The notes: a model not told the origin generated them from the sequence alone. A DNA stretch of 9,482 nucleotides from an uncultured Methanobacteriaceae archaeon (GCA_947259185.1 CAMYKT010000047.1:1-9482); one strand, 5' to 3'; positions 1 to 6,085 are shown, counted from the stretch's first letter. Translations and numbers: made by a program.

Positions 1-1
1 A

Positions 2-577
2 GAAAAGATTTACGAAGAATATTTGGAAGATGAACCTTTTGATAAAACAGTTTTTCATTATGTTATAAATAGATTGAAACAGATAAATCACCCAATTGCT
101 ATTGATTATTGTCTTAAAAAAGTATTAGAAGAACCTCAAGAAACTAAATACATTCTAGAGAATTATTTTTCTTATTTAGAGGATAAACAGTGGATAGGTT
201 ATGAACTAATGGGCATGATTAATAGTGGTCAAATTAGATTAGACTATCAAAAATATTTGATATTACGGTGGATATGTGAAAATAATGTTCATTCAGATTT
301 TATCTTTAAATCAATATATAAACTGTTTAAAGATCTAAATTTACATAAAATTAACTTTGATTACTGCATGGCATATATTGGAAAACATGGAGATAGTGAT
401 GACTGCGACTTTATTTATTCCCAATGCGATGGTTTAGATAGTGAATTATCTATTGCGACAATGTTAATAAGTATTAGAAACATGGAAAAAAGTCGTAGAA
501 ATCAAATTTATTCAGCTTATAAAGGATCTTCTGGAATAAAAAATCATGCCATAATATATGCTAAAAACCTGGACTAA
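2..577 (+). CDS. C-terminal part of an all-helical protein, possibly the tail of a reverse-transcriptase-like defence protein (5' end outside window)
   Basis: The reading frame is already open at base 2, so the TTG at 23 is probably internal and the gene starts outside the window. The visible 191 residues look entirely alpha-helical, with repeated helix pairs that resemble a HEAT-like solenoid. Landmarks are a DYQKYLILRWI stretch in the middle, an IGKHGDSDD turn, and a late MEKSRRNQIYSAY helix. From memory, this style of tail occurs after the polymerase domain in some Abi/DRT-type reverse transcriptases, but no catalytic YxDD region is visible here, so that assignment is only a guess. After the TAA at 575 the same frame stays open for 16 more codons with protein-like content (NRVEDELLRRLI) up to a TAA at 626, so the stop could be a recent truncation. 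The gene is AT-rich like the HEPN operon downstream and lies on the same strand. Coding status is fairly sure; function is not. Confidence 0.7.
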   Translation, partial: EKIYEEYLEDEPFDKTVFHYVINRLKQINHPIAIDYCLKKVLEEPQETKYILENYFSYLEDKQWIGYELMGMINSGQIRLDYQKYLILRWICENNVHSDFIFKSIYKLFKDLNLHKINFDYCMAYIGKHGDSDDCDFIYSQCDGLDSELSIATMLISIRNMEKSRRNQIYSAYKGSSGIKNHAIIYAKNLD

Positions 578-811
578 GAACTAAATTTAAATCGAGTAGA
601 AGATGAACTGTTGAGAAGATTAATTTAATAATCTGTTTTAATGTTAGTACTAGTTTAGCTCAGCTTCAGATTCTCTAACTTTTCCAGTTTTCAATAAACT
701 GATAATTAATAGTTTGCTTTGACCGCTTCACTATTTAAATCAATAAGAATATTTTAATCCTCCATGCAAGTAATACTCCTTTATGAATTAATATAACTAA
801 AACTAAATGGG

Positions 812-836
812 AAAATTTAAATTAAAATTAAATTTT
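812..836. repeat. Perfect 9-base inverted repeat, all A/T
   Basis: AAAATTTAA (812-820) and TTAAATTTT (828-836) are exact reverse complements with a 7-base spacer. The repeat lies just upstream of the candidate TATA boxes of the three-gene operon, a natural place for a regulator site. In such A/T-rich DNA a chance origin is quite possible. Confidence 0.4.
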
Positions 837-861
837 AAATATATTCATCAAAATGTACTGA

Positions 862-869
862 TTATAAAT
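862..869 (+). promoter_or_regulatory. Candidate TATA box for the three-gene HEPN operon
   Basis: TTATAAAT lies about 85 bases upstream of the ATG at 952, so transcription would start near 890-895 and leave a leader of about 60 bases containing the inverted repeat at 903-924 and the ribosome binding site. A second candidate, TTTAAATA at about 836-843, would give a longer leader. The surroundings are so A/T-rich that the exact box is uncertain. Confidence 0.4.
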
Positions 870-902
870 AATATAATTAAACATTATTAATTAATAGAAG
901 TT

Positions 903-924
903 AGATTAATTAACTATCTAATCT
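903..924. repeat. Inverted repeat AGATTA-N10-TAATCT in the operon leader
   Basis: AGATTA (903-908) and TAATCT (919-924) are exact reverse complements, and the interior contains the palindrome TTAATTAA (906-913). The repeat sits between the presumed transcription start and the ribosome binding site of the first operon gene, where an autoregulatory protein could bind. The same arm pair occurs at 617-634. Confidence 0.35.
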
Positions 925-951
925 TATTTATTAATAGTAAGGAGATAAAAA

Positions 952-1230
952 ATGGAAAATAGTAATTATGATGAAATTTTACAAGTAATGCTTAAAGATA
1001 CAAACTTGAAAAATTTTGTTAACCCTAAATTCGCTGAATTATTAAATGAAAACTTTGGCGATTTTAAATTAATTGGATTAACTATGAGTGTAGGAGAAGA
1101 AGATTCAGATGAGAATATCGTTACCCTAATGCATAAAAATCCCGTTTTCATTAAAGAAAATAAGATTATAATTGATACAGAGAATGGAAAAACTTTAGAA
1201 AAGATGTGTGAAATATTTAAAAAATTATAA
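952..1230 (+). CDS. Small unrecognised protein, first gene of the HEPN operon
   Basis: A 92-residue protein that I do not recognise. The ATG at 952 is chosen because AAGGAG at 939-944 gives a good ribosome binding site with normal spacing. The protein is acidic in its centre (GEEDSDEN) with alternating helix and strand-like stretches; a late IKENKIIIDTENGKTL segment looks like a beta strand, turn and helix. There is no signal peptide, membrane segment or cysteine cluster (the single Cys is near the end), so it is probably a soluble cytoplasmic protein. The next gene starts 10 bases after its stop, which makes co-transcription with the HEPN pair likely. It could be an accessory or regulatory member of that system; this is inference from position only. 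Confidence 0.8.
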   Translation: MENSNYDEILQVMLKDTNLKNFVNPKFAELLNENFGDFKLIGLTMSVGEEDSDENIVTLMHKNPVFIKENKIIIDTENGKTLEKMCEIFKKL

Positions 1231-1240
1231 AGGGGGTAAA

Positions 1241-1756
1241 ATGGTTAATACTCAATCAAAAGGGAAATATCATAAAACGACTTTTTCCCCACCTAAAATA
1301 GATAATATTTCCGAAGAACTTACTAATAATAAGTCTTACCCCCATTCTAAAGATTTTACATCGAGTCCAGATTTTCTGGAAAAGATGGAAAATATTACCA
1401 ATAATTATCTAAACTATTGGAAAGAACAAGTAATAACTAATTTAAATCCGATTTATCAATTTAACAATACAAAAGAAACCGAAAATTATATTTCATTCAA
1501 TGAAGATTTAATTCCATTGCTTAAAGAGGCACCCAAAACAATTAACAAATTTTTTCCAAATTACGAAAAACTAATCTTAGAATATGTTCGAGATTCAGAA
1601 TTTGATTTCGGTAATCTATTTTTATACATTAGTACAAATTGCTCTACTGACGAAGCTATAGAAAGAATAAAAAAAATTAACAGAGCTCTATTCAATTCAG
1701 AACATTCAAAAGCATTACCTAAAATAATCATATATGTAAAATTTCACCAAGTATAA
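1241..1756 (+). CDS. Probable partner (antitoxin-like) protein of the adjacent HEPN gene
   Basis: A 171-residue protein. The ATG at 1241 is preferred over the in-frame GTG at 1208, because GGGGG at 1232-1236 is a suitable ribosome binding site and the GTG would overlap the previous gene. The first 60 residues are polar and look disordered (a Lys/Ser/Asn-rich stretch, then SPPKIDNISEE), followed by a helical middle. The C-terminal third (about residues 110-168) reads as alpha/beta: LEYVRDSEF, then LFLYIST, then an STDEAIERIKKINRALF helix, and finally IIIYVKF. This strand - 'ST' - EA helix - strand layout is the one I remember in proteins encoded just before stand-alone HEPN proteins, usually called hypothetical. 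The HEPN start follows within 13 bases. A role as neutralising partner is inferred from pairing and is not shown. Confidence 0.75.
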   Translation: MVNTQSKGKYHKTTFSPPKIDNISEELTNNKSYPHSKDFTSSPDFLEKMENITNNYLNYWKEQVITNLNPIYQFNNTKETENYISFNEDLIPLLKEAPKTINKFFPNYEKLILEYVRDSEFDFGNLFLYISTNCSTDEAIERIKKINRALFNSEHSKALPKIIIYVKFHQV

Positions 1757-1768
1757 TGGTTGATTATC

Positions 1769-2200
1769 ATGTTTAATAGTGCCAGTAGCGATAAAGATAC
1801 TGAATTTGATTGGTGTGATTATTATAATCTAGCTAAAGAGTTAAATGACAATGAAGATCTAAACGAAGCTAAATTAAGAGCAATAATCAGTAGAGCGTAT
1901 TATTCTGCTTTCTGCAAGTCAAGAAACTACCTTAGAGATTCTGGAGATCTAGATCTTCAAGACAAGAATGGGAGAAATAGGCATGGGGAACATTTTAATG
2001 TTCATGAATATGTTGGAAGAGAATTTTCTAATAATAAAAATCCATCTTGGCAAGATATAGGTAAATTTTTGATAGCTTTACGGGTACATAGAAATTCTGC
2101 AGATTATCATGATAAATTCGAGGGAAAACTTCAGCTTGAATCAGAAATGAGTTTAAAACTCTCTAAAGATATTTTAAAAAATTTAGAAAATTTATACTAA
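1769..2200 (+). CDS. HEPN-domain protein, candidate ribonuclease toxin
   Basis: A 143-residue protein counted from the ATG at 1769; a TTG at 1760 in the same frame would add three residues. A GGTTGAT stretch at 1758-1764 is a weak ribosome binding site that favours the ATG. The helix around residues 36-55 carries the family signature of stand-alone HEPN proteins (LRAIISRAYYSAF). The closing signature LRVHRNSADYH, at about residues 104-114, supplies Arg108-Asn109 and His114, an R-x5-H arrangement that fits the R-x4-6-H motif of RNA-cleaving HEPN proteins. Many relatives have Asp at the last position, so this copy may be active, but that is inference. HEPN proteins commonly act as RNases in toxin-antitoxin, abortive infection and CRISPR systems. 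It is the last gene of the operon, and a T-rich region follows. Base composition is much more A/T-rich than in the genes from 2462 onward. Confidence 0.82.
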   Translation: MFNSASSDKDTEFDWCDYYNLAKELNDNEDLNEAKLRAIISRAYYSAFCKSRNYLRDSGDLDLQDKNGRNRHGEHFNVHEYVGREFSNNKNPSWQDIGKFLIALRVHRNSADYHDKFEGKLQLESEMSLKLSKDILKNLENLY

Positions 2201-2213
2201 TAGACAATCAATC

Positions 2214-2219
2214 TTTTTT
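2214..2219 (+). terminator. Oligo-T terminator after the HEPN operon
   Basis: A run of six T begins 14 bases after the HEPN stop codon, and further T5-T6 runs follow up to about 2308 (near 2265, 2273, 2293 and 2303). Archaeal transcription ends at such T tracts without needing a hairpin, so this cluster is a good end for the operon. Confidence 0.5.
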
Positions 2220-2309
2220 ATCATGTTTATAACTTTTACGATATTTGTTTGACGAATCTGAGATTTTTGAACGTTTTTATTATATTCTGGTCTTTTTATT
2301 GATTTTTTC

Positions 2310-2340
2310 ATTCACTAATTATTAATTGGTCCCAGTGAAT
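2310..2340. repeat. Nested inverted repeats in the 2201-2461 intergenic region
   Basis: ATTCACT (2310-2316) pairs with AGTGAAT (2334-2340) across 17 bases. The overlapping CACTAA (2313-2318) pairs alternatively with TTAGTG (2345-2350). The two possible pairings are mutually exclusive. No gene is seen here; the repeats sit where the composition changes from the accessory block to the core-like region. Function is unknown. Confidence 0.35.
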
Positions 2341-2430
2341 TCGTTAGTGTAGTTTAATCTTATTCTTCCACTTATTATGCTACAAATTTTCCCTACTAAA
2401 TACTTTAGTCCATATTCCTTTCATAATCTA

Positions 2431-2438
2431 TTATAATT
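2431..2438 (+). promoter_or_regulatory. TATA box of the leaderless DUF488 gene
   Basis: TTATAATT is centred about 27 bases before the A of the ATG at 2462, the distance at which archaeal RNA polymerase starts. No purine-rich ribosome binding site precedes the ATG (the sequence is ATATAAGAAATT), so the transcript probably begins at or next to the start codon. Confidence 0.55.
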
Positions 2439-2461
2439 TATTACTTATAATATAAGAAATT

Positions 2462-2953
2462 ATGAAAATAATCTACACCCTGGGCCATAGCAACCATGAC
2501 CTGGAAAAATTCTTAAAACTACTCCAAGATAACCAGGTGCAACTTTTAGTGGATGTAAGGTCCTCCCCCTACAGCAGATATGTGCCTCACTTTAACCGGG
2601 AAAATTTAAAGGATTCTTTGAAAAAATGCCATATTGACTATATCTTCCTGGGGGATAAAATAGGGGGAAAACCTAAAGATCAATGTTACTACATGGAAGG
2701 TAAGGTAAATTATAATCTTATAGCCCGGAGTGCCCCTTATAAAGAAGGGATTTTGCAATTAATGGAACTTTCCCTTCAAACATCTTTAGCTTTGCTTTGC
2801 TCTGAAGAAGATCCGTACCAGTGCCATCGCCATAATTTAATTACCCCTACCCTTCTAGAAAAAGGAGTGGAAGTTAATCATATCCGGGGAAAGGGTAAAG
2901 TGGAAAAAGTTACCGGTATAAGGAAAAAAGATGTACAAACCAAGTTATTCTGA
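2462..2953 (+). CDS. DUF488 family protein
   Basis: A 163-residue soluble protein of the DUF488 family (PF04343), whose biochemical role is not established. The family signatures appear in order: YTLGHSN at residues 5-11, the DVRSSPYSR loop at 31-39, FLGDKIGGKP at 62-71 and the cysteine motif LLCSEEDPYQCHRH at 111-124, with Cys113, Cys121 and His122. Length fits a complete single-domain member. The ATG at 2462 starts the family's typical MKIIYTLGHS opening exactly, and the gene appears leaderless. Six bases after its stop begins the remnant of a second DUF488-type gene, so the two were once probably an operon. Base composition is clearly less A/T-rich than upstream of 2400, in line with a core gene. 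The conserved cysteines suggest a catalytic or metal/redox role, but that is inference. Confidence 0.9.
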   Translation: MKIIYTLGHSNHDLEKFLKLLQDNQVQLLVDVRSSPYSRYVPHFNRENLKDSLKKCHIDYIFLGDKIGGKPKDQCYYMEGKVNYNLIARSAPYKEGILQLMELSLQTSLALLCSEEDPYQCHRHNLITPTLLEKGVEVNHIRGKGKVEKVTGIRKKDVQTKLF

Positions 2954-2959
2954 GGACCT

Positions 2960-3059
2960 ATGAAAATCTATACCCTATGGTTTACTAAAAAAAGTGCCCG
3001 GGAATTATTTTGAAGTAATCTATGAAAATATTGATGGCCTATACCTTTCCCTACTATAA
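2960..3059 (+). pseudogene. Decayed 5' fragment of a second DUF488-type gene
   Basis: An ATG six bases after the DUF488 stop opens MKIYTLWFTKKSARELF and then hits TGA at 3011. This strongly recalls the start MKIYTIGFTKKSA of the shorter DUF488 subfamily, with the usual Gly replaced by Trp (TGG). Dropping one T at 3008-3011 restores the frame as ELFEVIYENIDGLYLSLL, which ends at TAA 3057; the rest of the gene is missing. The fragment therefore shows a substitution, a frameshift and a 3' deletion. It is too short to be proven by eye, but the match to the subfamily's N-terminus and its place beside an intact relative support it. The following 127 bases up to 3186 hold no gene. Confidence 0.6.
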
Positions 3060-3140
3060 GGAATCATGATTTTTATTATCCAACTACCCTAAAAATCCAA
3101 CCCCCTCTAATTTTCACATAAATGTAATAATTTCCCCCAA

Positions 3141-3147
3141 AAATATA
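3141..3147 (+). promoter_or_regulatory. Candidate TATA box for the beta-helix gene
   Basis: AAATATA within a locally A-rich stretch lies about 43 bases before the GTG start at 3187, which would place transcription initiation near 3170 and leave a short leader containing the G-rich sequence AAAAGGGGG. Confidence 0.4.
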
Positions 3148-3186
3148 AGCATAATCCAAATCAAATAATTCCATAACTAAAAGGGG

Positions 3187-5181
3187 GTGAAAGGGGTTAA
3201 AAACATAAAATTTGCATCATATGCAATCATATTTCTTATTTTATTTTCATTTTTAAGTTTTGGCACGGTAAATGCAGCAGAGTGGAGTGTGGGTCAGGGT
3301 AAGGATTACGCTACCATCCAGGAAGCCATAGATAATGAAAACACCTTAGATGGGGATATCATTTTGGTTTATCCAGGAACCTACCTGGAGGACGTGGTGG
3401 TAAATAAAAACCTCACCATCCAAACCCCGGGTGTTGGAGTGGAATTAATACCCACCACCACTGGTTTTACCATCGTAGATGCTGGTGCCGGAACCACACT
3501 GCAGGGCTTTAAAATTACCAGCTCTCCTGCGGGGACCGGTATCAATATAAGTGCAGATAACTGTGTAGTGGATAATAACAATATTCTGGGGGGTAAAACC
3601 GGGATAATGCTTTATAACACTAACCATACACTTTTAAATAATCTTATATCCGGTCAATCTGAAAATGGTGTTCTGGGAAACCTCACCGGCGGCTTTTTCT
3701 CCTTTCAGGATAACTATCTATCCGGCATCATGGGGAATGGTGCGGTTACCGGTATCTCCCTTACCATTAATGGGACTCTTAGTTACCTGGATGCCATCGG
3801 TAACATTATTTCTAATATAGAATCTGGTGATGGTAGTGTCTTTGGTATTCAAATCGGTAAAAGTCATGGTGCTGATGGTAACCCGGAACTGGCCAATATC
3901 AACTTTTTAACTGTTACTGGAAACCTGATAACCGGGATTAAAAACTATCTCGGAGGGGCAGTTACTGGAATTGAAATAGTCACCAACAGCATAGAGGCCC
4001 TTATAGGAGAAAATACCATAACTCATCTAAGTGGTGGAGAAGGCAGTAACCTTATGGGCCTGGAAGCAGCCATTCTAGGGAATGGAACCGTGCAGGTATT
4101 TAAAAACCAGGTATCCTATCTTGATGGTGATGAAATGGCCGCCGGAATAGTGGCGGTTTCCTTTGGTGATTTAATATTAGAACACAACCAGGTATCCTAT
4201 CTAAATAATGCCCAGGCCGTGGTGGGAATTCTGGGTTTAGGATTAAAAGATTATGCCCTTTTAGATCATAACCTGGTAACCCATCTTAACTCACCTGGTA
4301 TAGCAGCCGGGATAGTAGGAACAGCCTTAAACGAACTTTTCCTATTACATAATAATGTATTCCAGGTTCAGGGAACTACCACCGCCTCTTTAATTGGGGC
4401 TGGTTTTAACCATACCCATATTATGGGCAACAACCTGGAAGGGGATGCTTCAGGGATAGGTATAGTAATCTGTTCTTTTGATGGGAACATTAACTACAAC
4501 CGCATAGTGAACTTCGACTCTTACATTCAAAACTTTTTATTCTCCTCTTTTGGTCCCAGTATAGATGAAATGCTAAAGCCTATTGATGATGCCATCAAAG
4601 AACATCCAGAATATGCGGAGATTTTACAACCTATCCGGGATGATCTGGATAATTTATTCCATAAACTGGAAAACAGTCACACCACTGCCACCTACAACTG
4701 GTATGGGACCAGTAATCCAGAGGCGGATAAATTCTTTAAAGGAAATGGAACCCTGAATTATGATCCCTGGCTTATTTTAAGTATAAAGGCTGATCCCTCC
4801 ACCATAAATACTGGGGGTAATTCTTTAATCAGTGCTCATGTATACCAGGACTCTAAAGGCGTAGATCACTCCTCTAATTACTTAAGTTTTTTTAGTGGAC
4901 CCTCCGTAACCTTTACCACCAATCTGGGTAGTGTGGGTAGTAAATCCATTACCCTCCCCTGGATTAATGGTCGGGCTACTACTATTTTAAGAGGAGATGA
5001 GGGACCGGGAATAGCCACCGTAACAGCCACCGACTATGAAAGTGTGTCTACTATAGTGACAATTTTAGGGGTAGAACCCAGTACCCTGGTGGGGATGCAG
5101 GAAACAGGGGTGCCTATTATGGGTTTAATTCTGGCTATTATGGCCCTTATAGGTGGTTTTGCCATAATAAAAAGAAAATAA
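3187..5181 (+). CDS. Secreted right-handed beta-helix (adhesin-like) surface protein
   Basis: 664 residues. A signal peptide spans residues 1-30: Lys-rich start, hydrophobic core AIIFLILFSFLSF, cleavage after VNA. Residues 31-80 are a typical beta-helix opening (KDYATIQEAID, then ILVYPGTYLEDVVVNKNLTI). Asn- and Gly-rich rungs continue to about 455. Between 276 and 370 they recur every 27-31 residues with an N-x-[VI]-[ST]-[YH]-L core, and the matching DNA is nearly repeated at 4105-4121 and 4186-4202. A charged helical insert follows (about 457-497), then the closing NWYGTSNPE...NYDPW element (from about 503), an Ig-like (invasin-type) domain (about 530-630), and a tail of QETGVPIMG, one membrane helix and KRK that anchors the protein in the cell envelope. 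Likely roles are adhesion or glycan contact at the surface; no catalytic residues are evident. The GTG start is the only reasonable one before the signal peptide, but its G-run lies directly against the start, so translation initiation is unusual. T runs follow. Confidence 0.85.
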   Translation: MKGVKNIKFASYAIIFLILFSFLSFGTVNAAEWSVGQGKDYATIQEAIDNENTLDGDIILVYPGTYLEDVVVNKNLTIQTPGVGVELIPTTTGFTIVDAGAGTTLQGFKITSSPAGTGINISADNCVVDNNNILGGKTGIMLYNTNHTLLNNLISGQSENGVLGNLTGGFFSFQDNYLSGIMGNGAVTGISLTINGTLSYLDAIGNIISNIESGDGSVFGIQIGKSHGADGNPELANINFLTVTGNLITGIKNYLGGAVTGIEIVTNSIEALIGENTITHLSGGEGSNLMGLEAAILGNGTVQVFKNQVSYLDGDEMAAGIVAVSFGDLILEHNQVSYLNNAQAVVGILGLGLKDYALLDHNLVTHLNSPGIAAGIVGTALNELFLLHNNVFQVQGTTTASLIGAGFNHTHIMGNNLEGDASGIGIVICSFDGNINYNRIVNFDSYIQNFLFSSFGPSIDEMLKPIDDAIKEHPEYAEILQPIRDDLDNLFHKLENSHTTATYNWYGTSNPEADKFFKGNGTLNYDPWLILSIKADPSTINTGGNSLISAHVYQDSKGVDHSSNYLSFFSGPSVTFTTNLGSVGSKSITLPWINGRATTILRGDEGPGIATVTATDYESVSTIVTILGVEPSTLVGMQETGVPIMGLILAIMALIGGFAIIKRK

Positions 5182-5185
5182 ATCA

Positions 5186-5201
5186 TTTTTTTTTATTTTT
5201 T
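5186..5201 (+). terminator. Strong oligo-T terminator after the beta-helix gene
   Basis: Nine T, one A and six T begin five bases after the stop codon, a typical archaeal terminator. Another T7 tract lies at about 5222-5228. The convergent - strand gene ends at 5317. Confidence 0.75.
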
Positions 5202-5290
5202 AAAATTATAAAATAGGCTTATTTTTTTCCAGATATTAAAAAAGAAAAAAGGGTTTTAAGTGGAAAATTAGAATCCAGTTTTACTTACTT

Positions 5291-5297
5291 AAAAAAA
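5291..5297 (-). terminator. Oligo-T terminator (- strand) after the CPBP protease gene
   Basis: Seven A on the + strand read as seven T on the - strand, 20 bases after the protease stop codon. More A-rich runs at 5239-5252 would act as backup signals for the same operon. Confidence 0.55.
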
Positions 5298-5316
5298 GAA
5301 ATGAATTTTATTTATT

Positions 5317-6081
5317 TTATATTAGTAATGGCAGTACCACATGCAGTACAATATCTGCTGAAAAATGGGATATCATAGCTGATTCTAATCCTTTTTTCCA
5401 GTACAGCCATCCAAATATCACCCCACCAATACCATTTAATATCACCGCCCGAAGAACAACCAGGGGAGTAAGGGCCGTAAGTGAACTGGTTACTGGTAAG
5501 TGTCCCAGACCAAATAGCACCGCAGATATTATAATAGCTAACCATACCCCGGTTGAGGTGGGTTTACCTTCAGGAGTACTTTTAATCTTATAAAAAATCC
5601 AGACCACCAGGCTCATGAAAAATAGCCGGAGTGTTATTTCTTCATTTATTCCACCATAGAAAGATGCCAGAAATCCCTGCCAGGCAGGAGGACTAATGGA
5701 AGGTTCCAGTAAACTGATGGCTGCACCGGCCAGGGAAAACAAATAATCAAAACCAATAATAAGAACTCCGGCTAATAATCCCAGACCCACTGATATTCCC
5801 ATAATTGATTTCAATTTACTTTTTACTTCCCGGCCCTCCAGATAGTCTTCCAGAACTGGTAAGCCCAAGCCCACCTTCTTTGCTATTTTTAATCCTAAAA
5901 ATATGAAAACTGCAAATATCACCGCATTTTGGATAACAGTTCCCAGTAATAATACATAAAAAGGAACCGGCAAATTTTGCACTAAAATGCCCTGAAGAGT
6001 TAAACTATAAGGTATTATTGCTGCTGCTCCCAGGATACTGGCAAGTAGTAAAATAATAAATAATTTCCAGAATGTTTTCAT
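5317..6081 (-). CDS. CPBP (Abi, PF02517) family intramembrane metalloprotease
   Basis: 254 residues with several hydrophobic membrane segments: about 5-25, 40-65, 95-125, 150-165, 178-195 and 205-228. The three family motifs are present: Glu147-Glu148-x3-Arg152 (NEEITLR), Phe190-x3-His194 (FGLGH), and a late His239 in ISHFSAD after an Asn-bearing helix (Asn216). These residues form the metal-binding, water-activating site of CAAX-prenyl-protease-like and bacteriocin-immunity CPBP proteins, so the copy looks catalytically intact; the substrate is unknown. The ATG at 6081 is preferred over one 24 bases upstream, because AGGTGAT lies just before it and the upstream ATG overlaps the hydrolase gene. 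It is the second gene of an operon, 11 bases after the hydrolase stop. The MarR gene upstream suggests induction by small molecules or envelope stress. Confidence 0.9.
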   Translation of the reverse strand: MKTFWKLFIILLLASILGAAAIIPYSLTLQGILVQNLPVPFYVLLLGTVIQNAVIFAVFIFLGLKIAKKVGLGLPVLEDYLEGREVKSKLKSIMGISVGLGLLAGVLIIGFDYLFSLAGAAISLLEPSISPPAWQGFLASFYGGINEEITLRLFFMSLVVWIFYKIKSTPEGKPTSTGVWLAIIISAVLFGLGHLPVTSSLTALTPLVVLRAVILNGIGGVIFGWLYWKKGLESAMISHFSADIVLHVVLPLLI

Positions 6082-6085
6082 CTCT

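Larger units (their letters stand above)
578..951. other. Gene-free AT-rich stretch of 374 bases
   Basis: No convincing open frame is seen on either strand apart from the 16-codon continuation after the upstream stop (578-628). The stretch holds a small hairpin (AGATTA 617-622 with TAATCT 629-634) followed by TGTTTTA, which could be a weak terminator for the upstream gene. It also holds an all-A/T inverted repeat at 812-836, TATA-like boxes near 836-843 and 862-869, and a second AGATTA/TAATCT repeat at 903-924 just before the next gene. A small structured RNA cannot be excluded, but nothing recognisable is present. Confidence 0.6.

Noticed and set aside
654..663. TTTAGCTCAG looks like the start of a tRNA D-arm.
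   Set aside because: No matching acceptor stem, anticodon arm or GGTTCAAATCC-type T-arm follows in the next 80 bases.
966..1151. 61-codon open frame on the - strand inside the first HEPN-operon gene.
   Set aside because: It is antisense to a gene with a good ribosome binding site, and its translation is Ser-rich without domain features.
1208..1240. GTG start giving an 11-residue longer partner protein.
   Set aside because: It overlaps the previous gene and lacks its own ribosome binding site, while GGGGG before the ATG at 1241 is well placed.
3023..3070. A 15-codon frame starting with ATG at 3023 after the DUF488 remnant.
   Set aside because: Too short, no ribosome binding site, and it overlaps the frame-corrected remnant; nothing supports translation.
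3381..3627. Two open frames on the - strand inside the beta-helix gene.
   Set aside because: Both mirror the repetitive Gly/Thr-rich sense coding sequence and lack ribosome binding sites.
5312..5545. 77-codon - strand frame overlapping the protease 3' end.
   Set aside because: It is an out-of-frame shadow of the protease, which has all CPBP motifs in its own frame.
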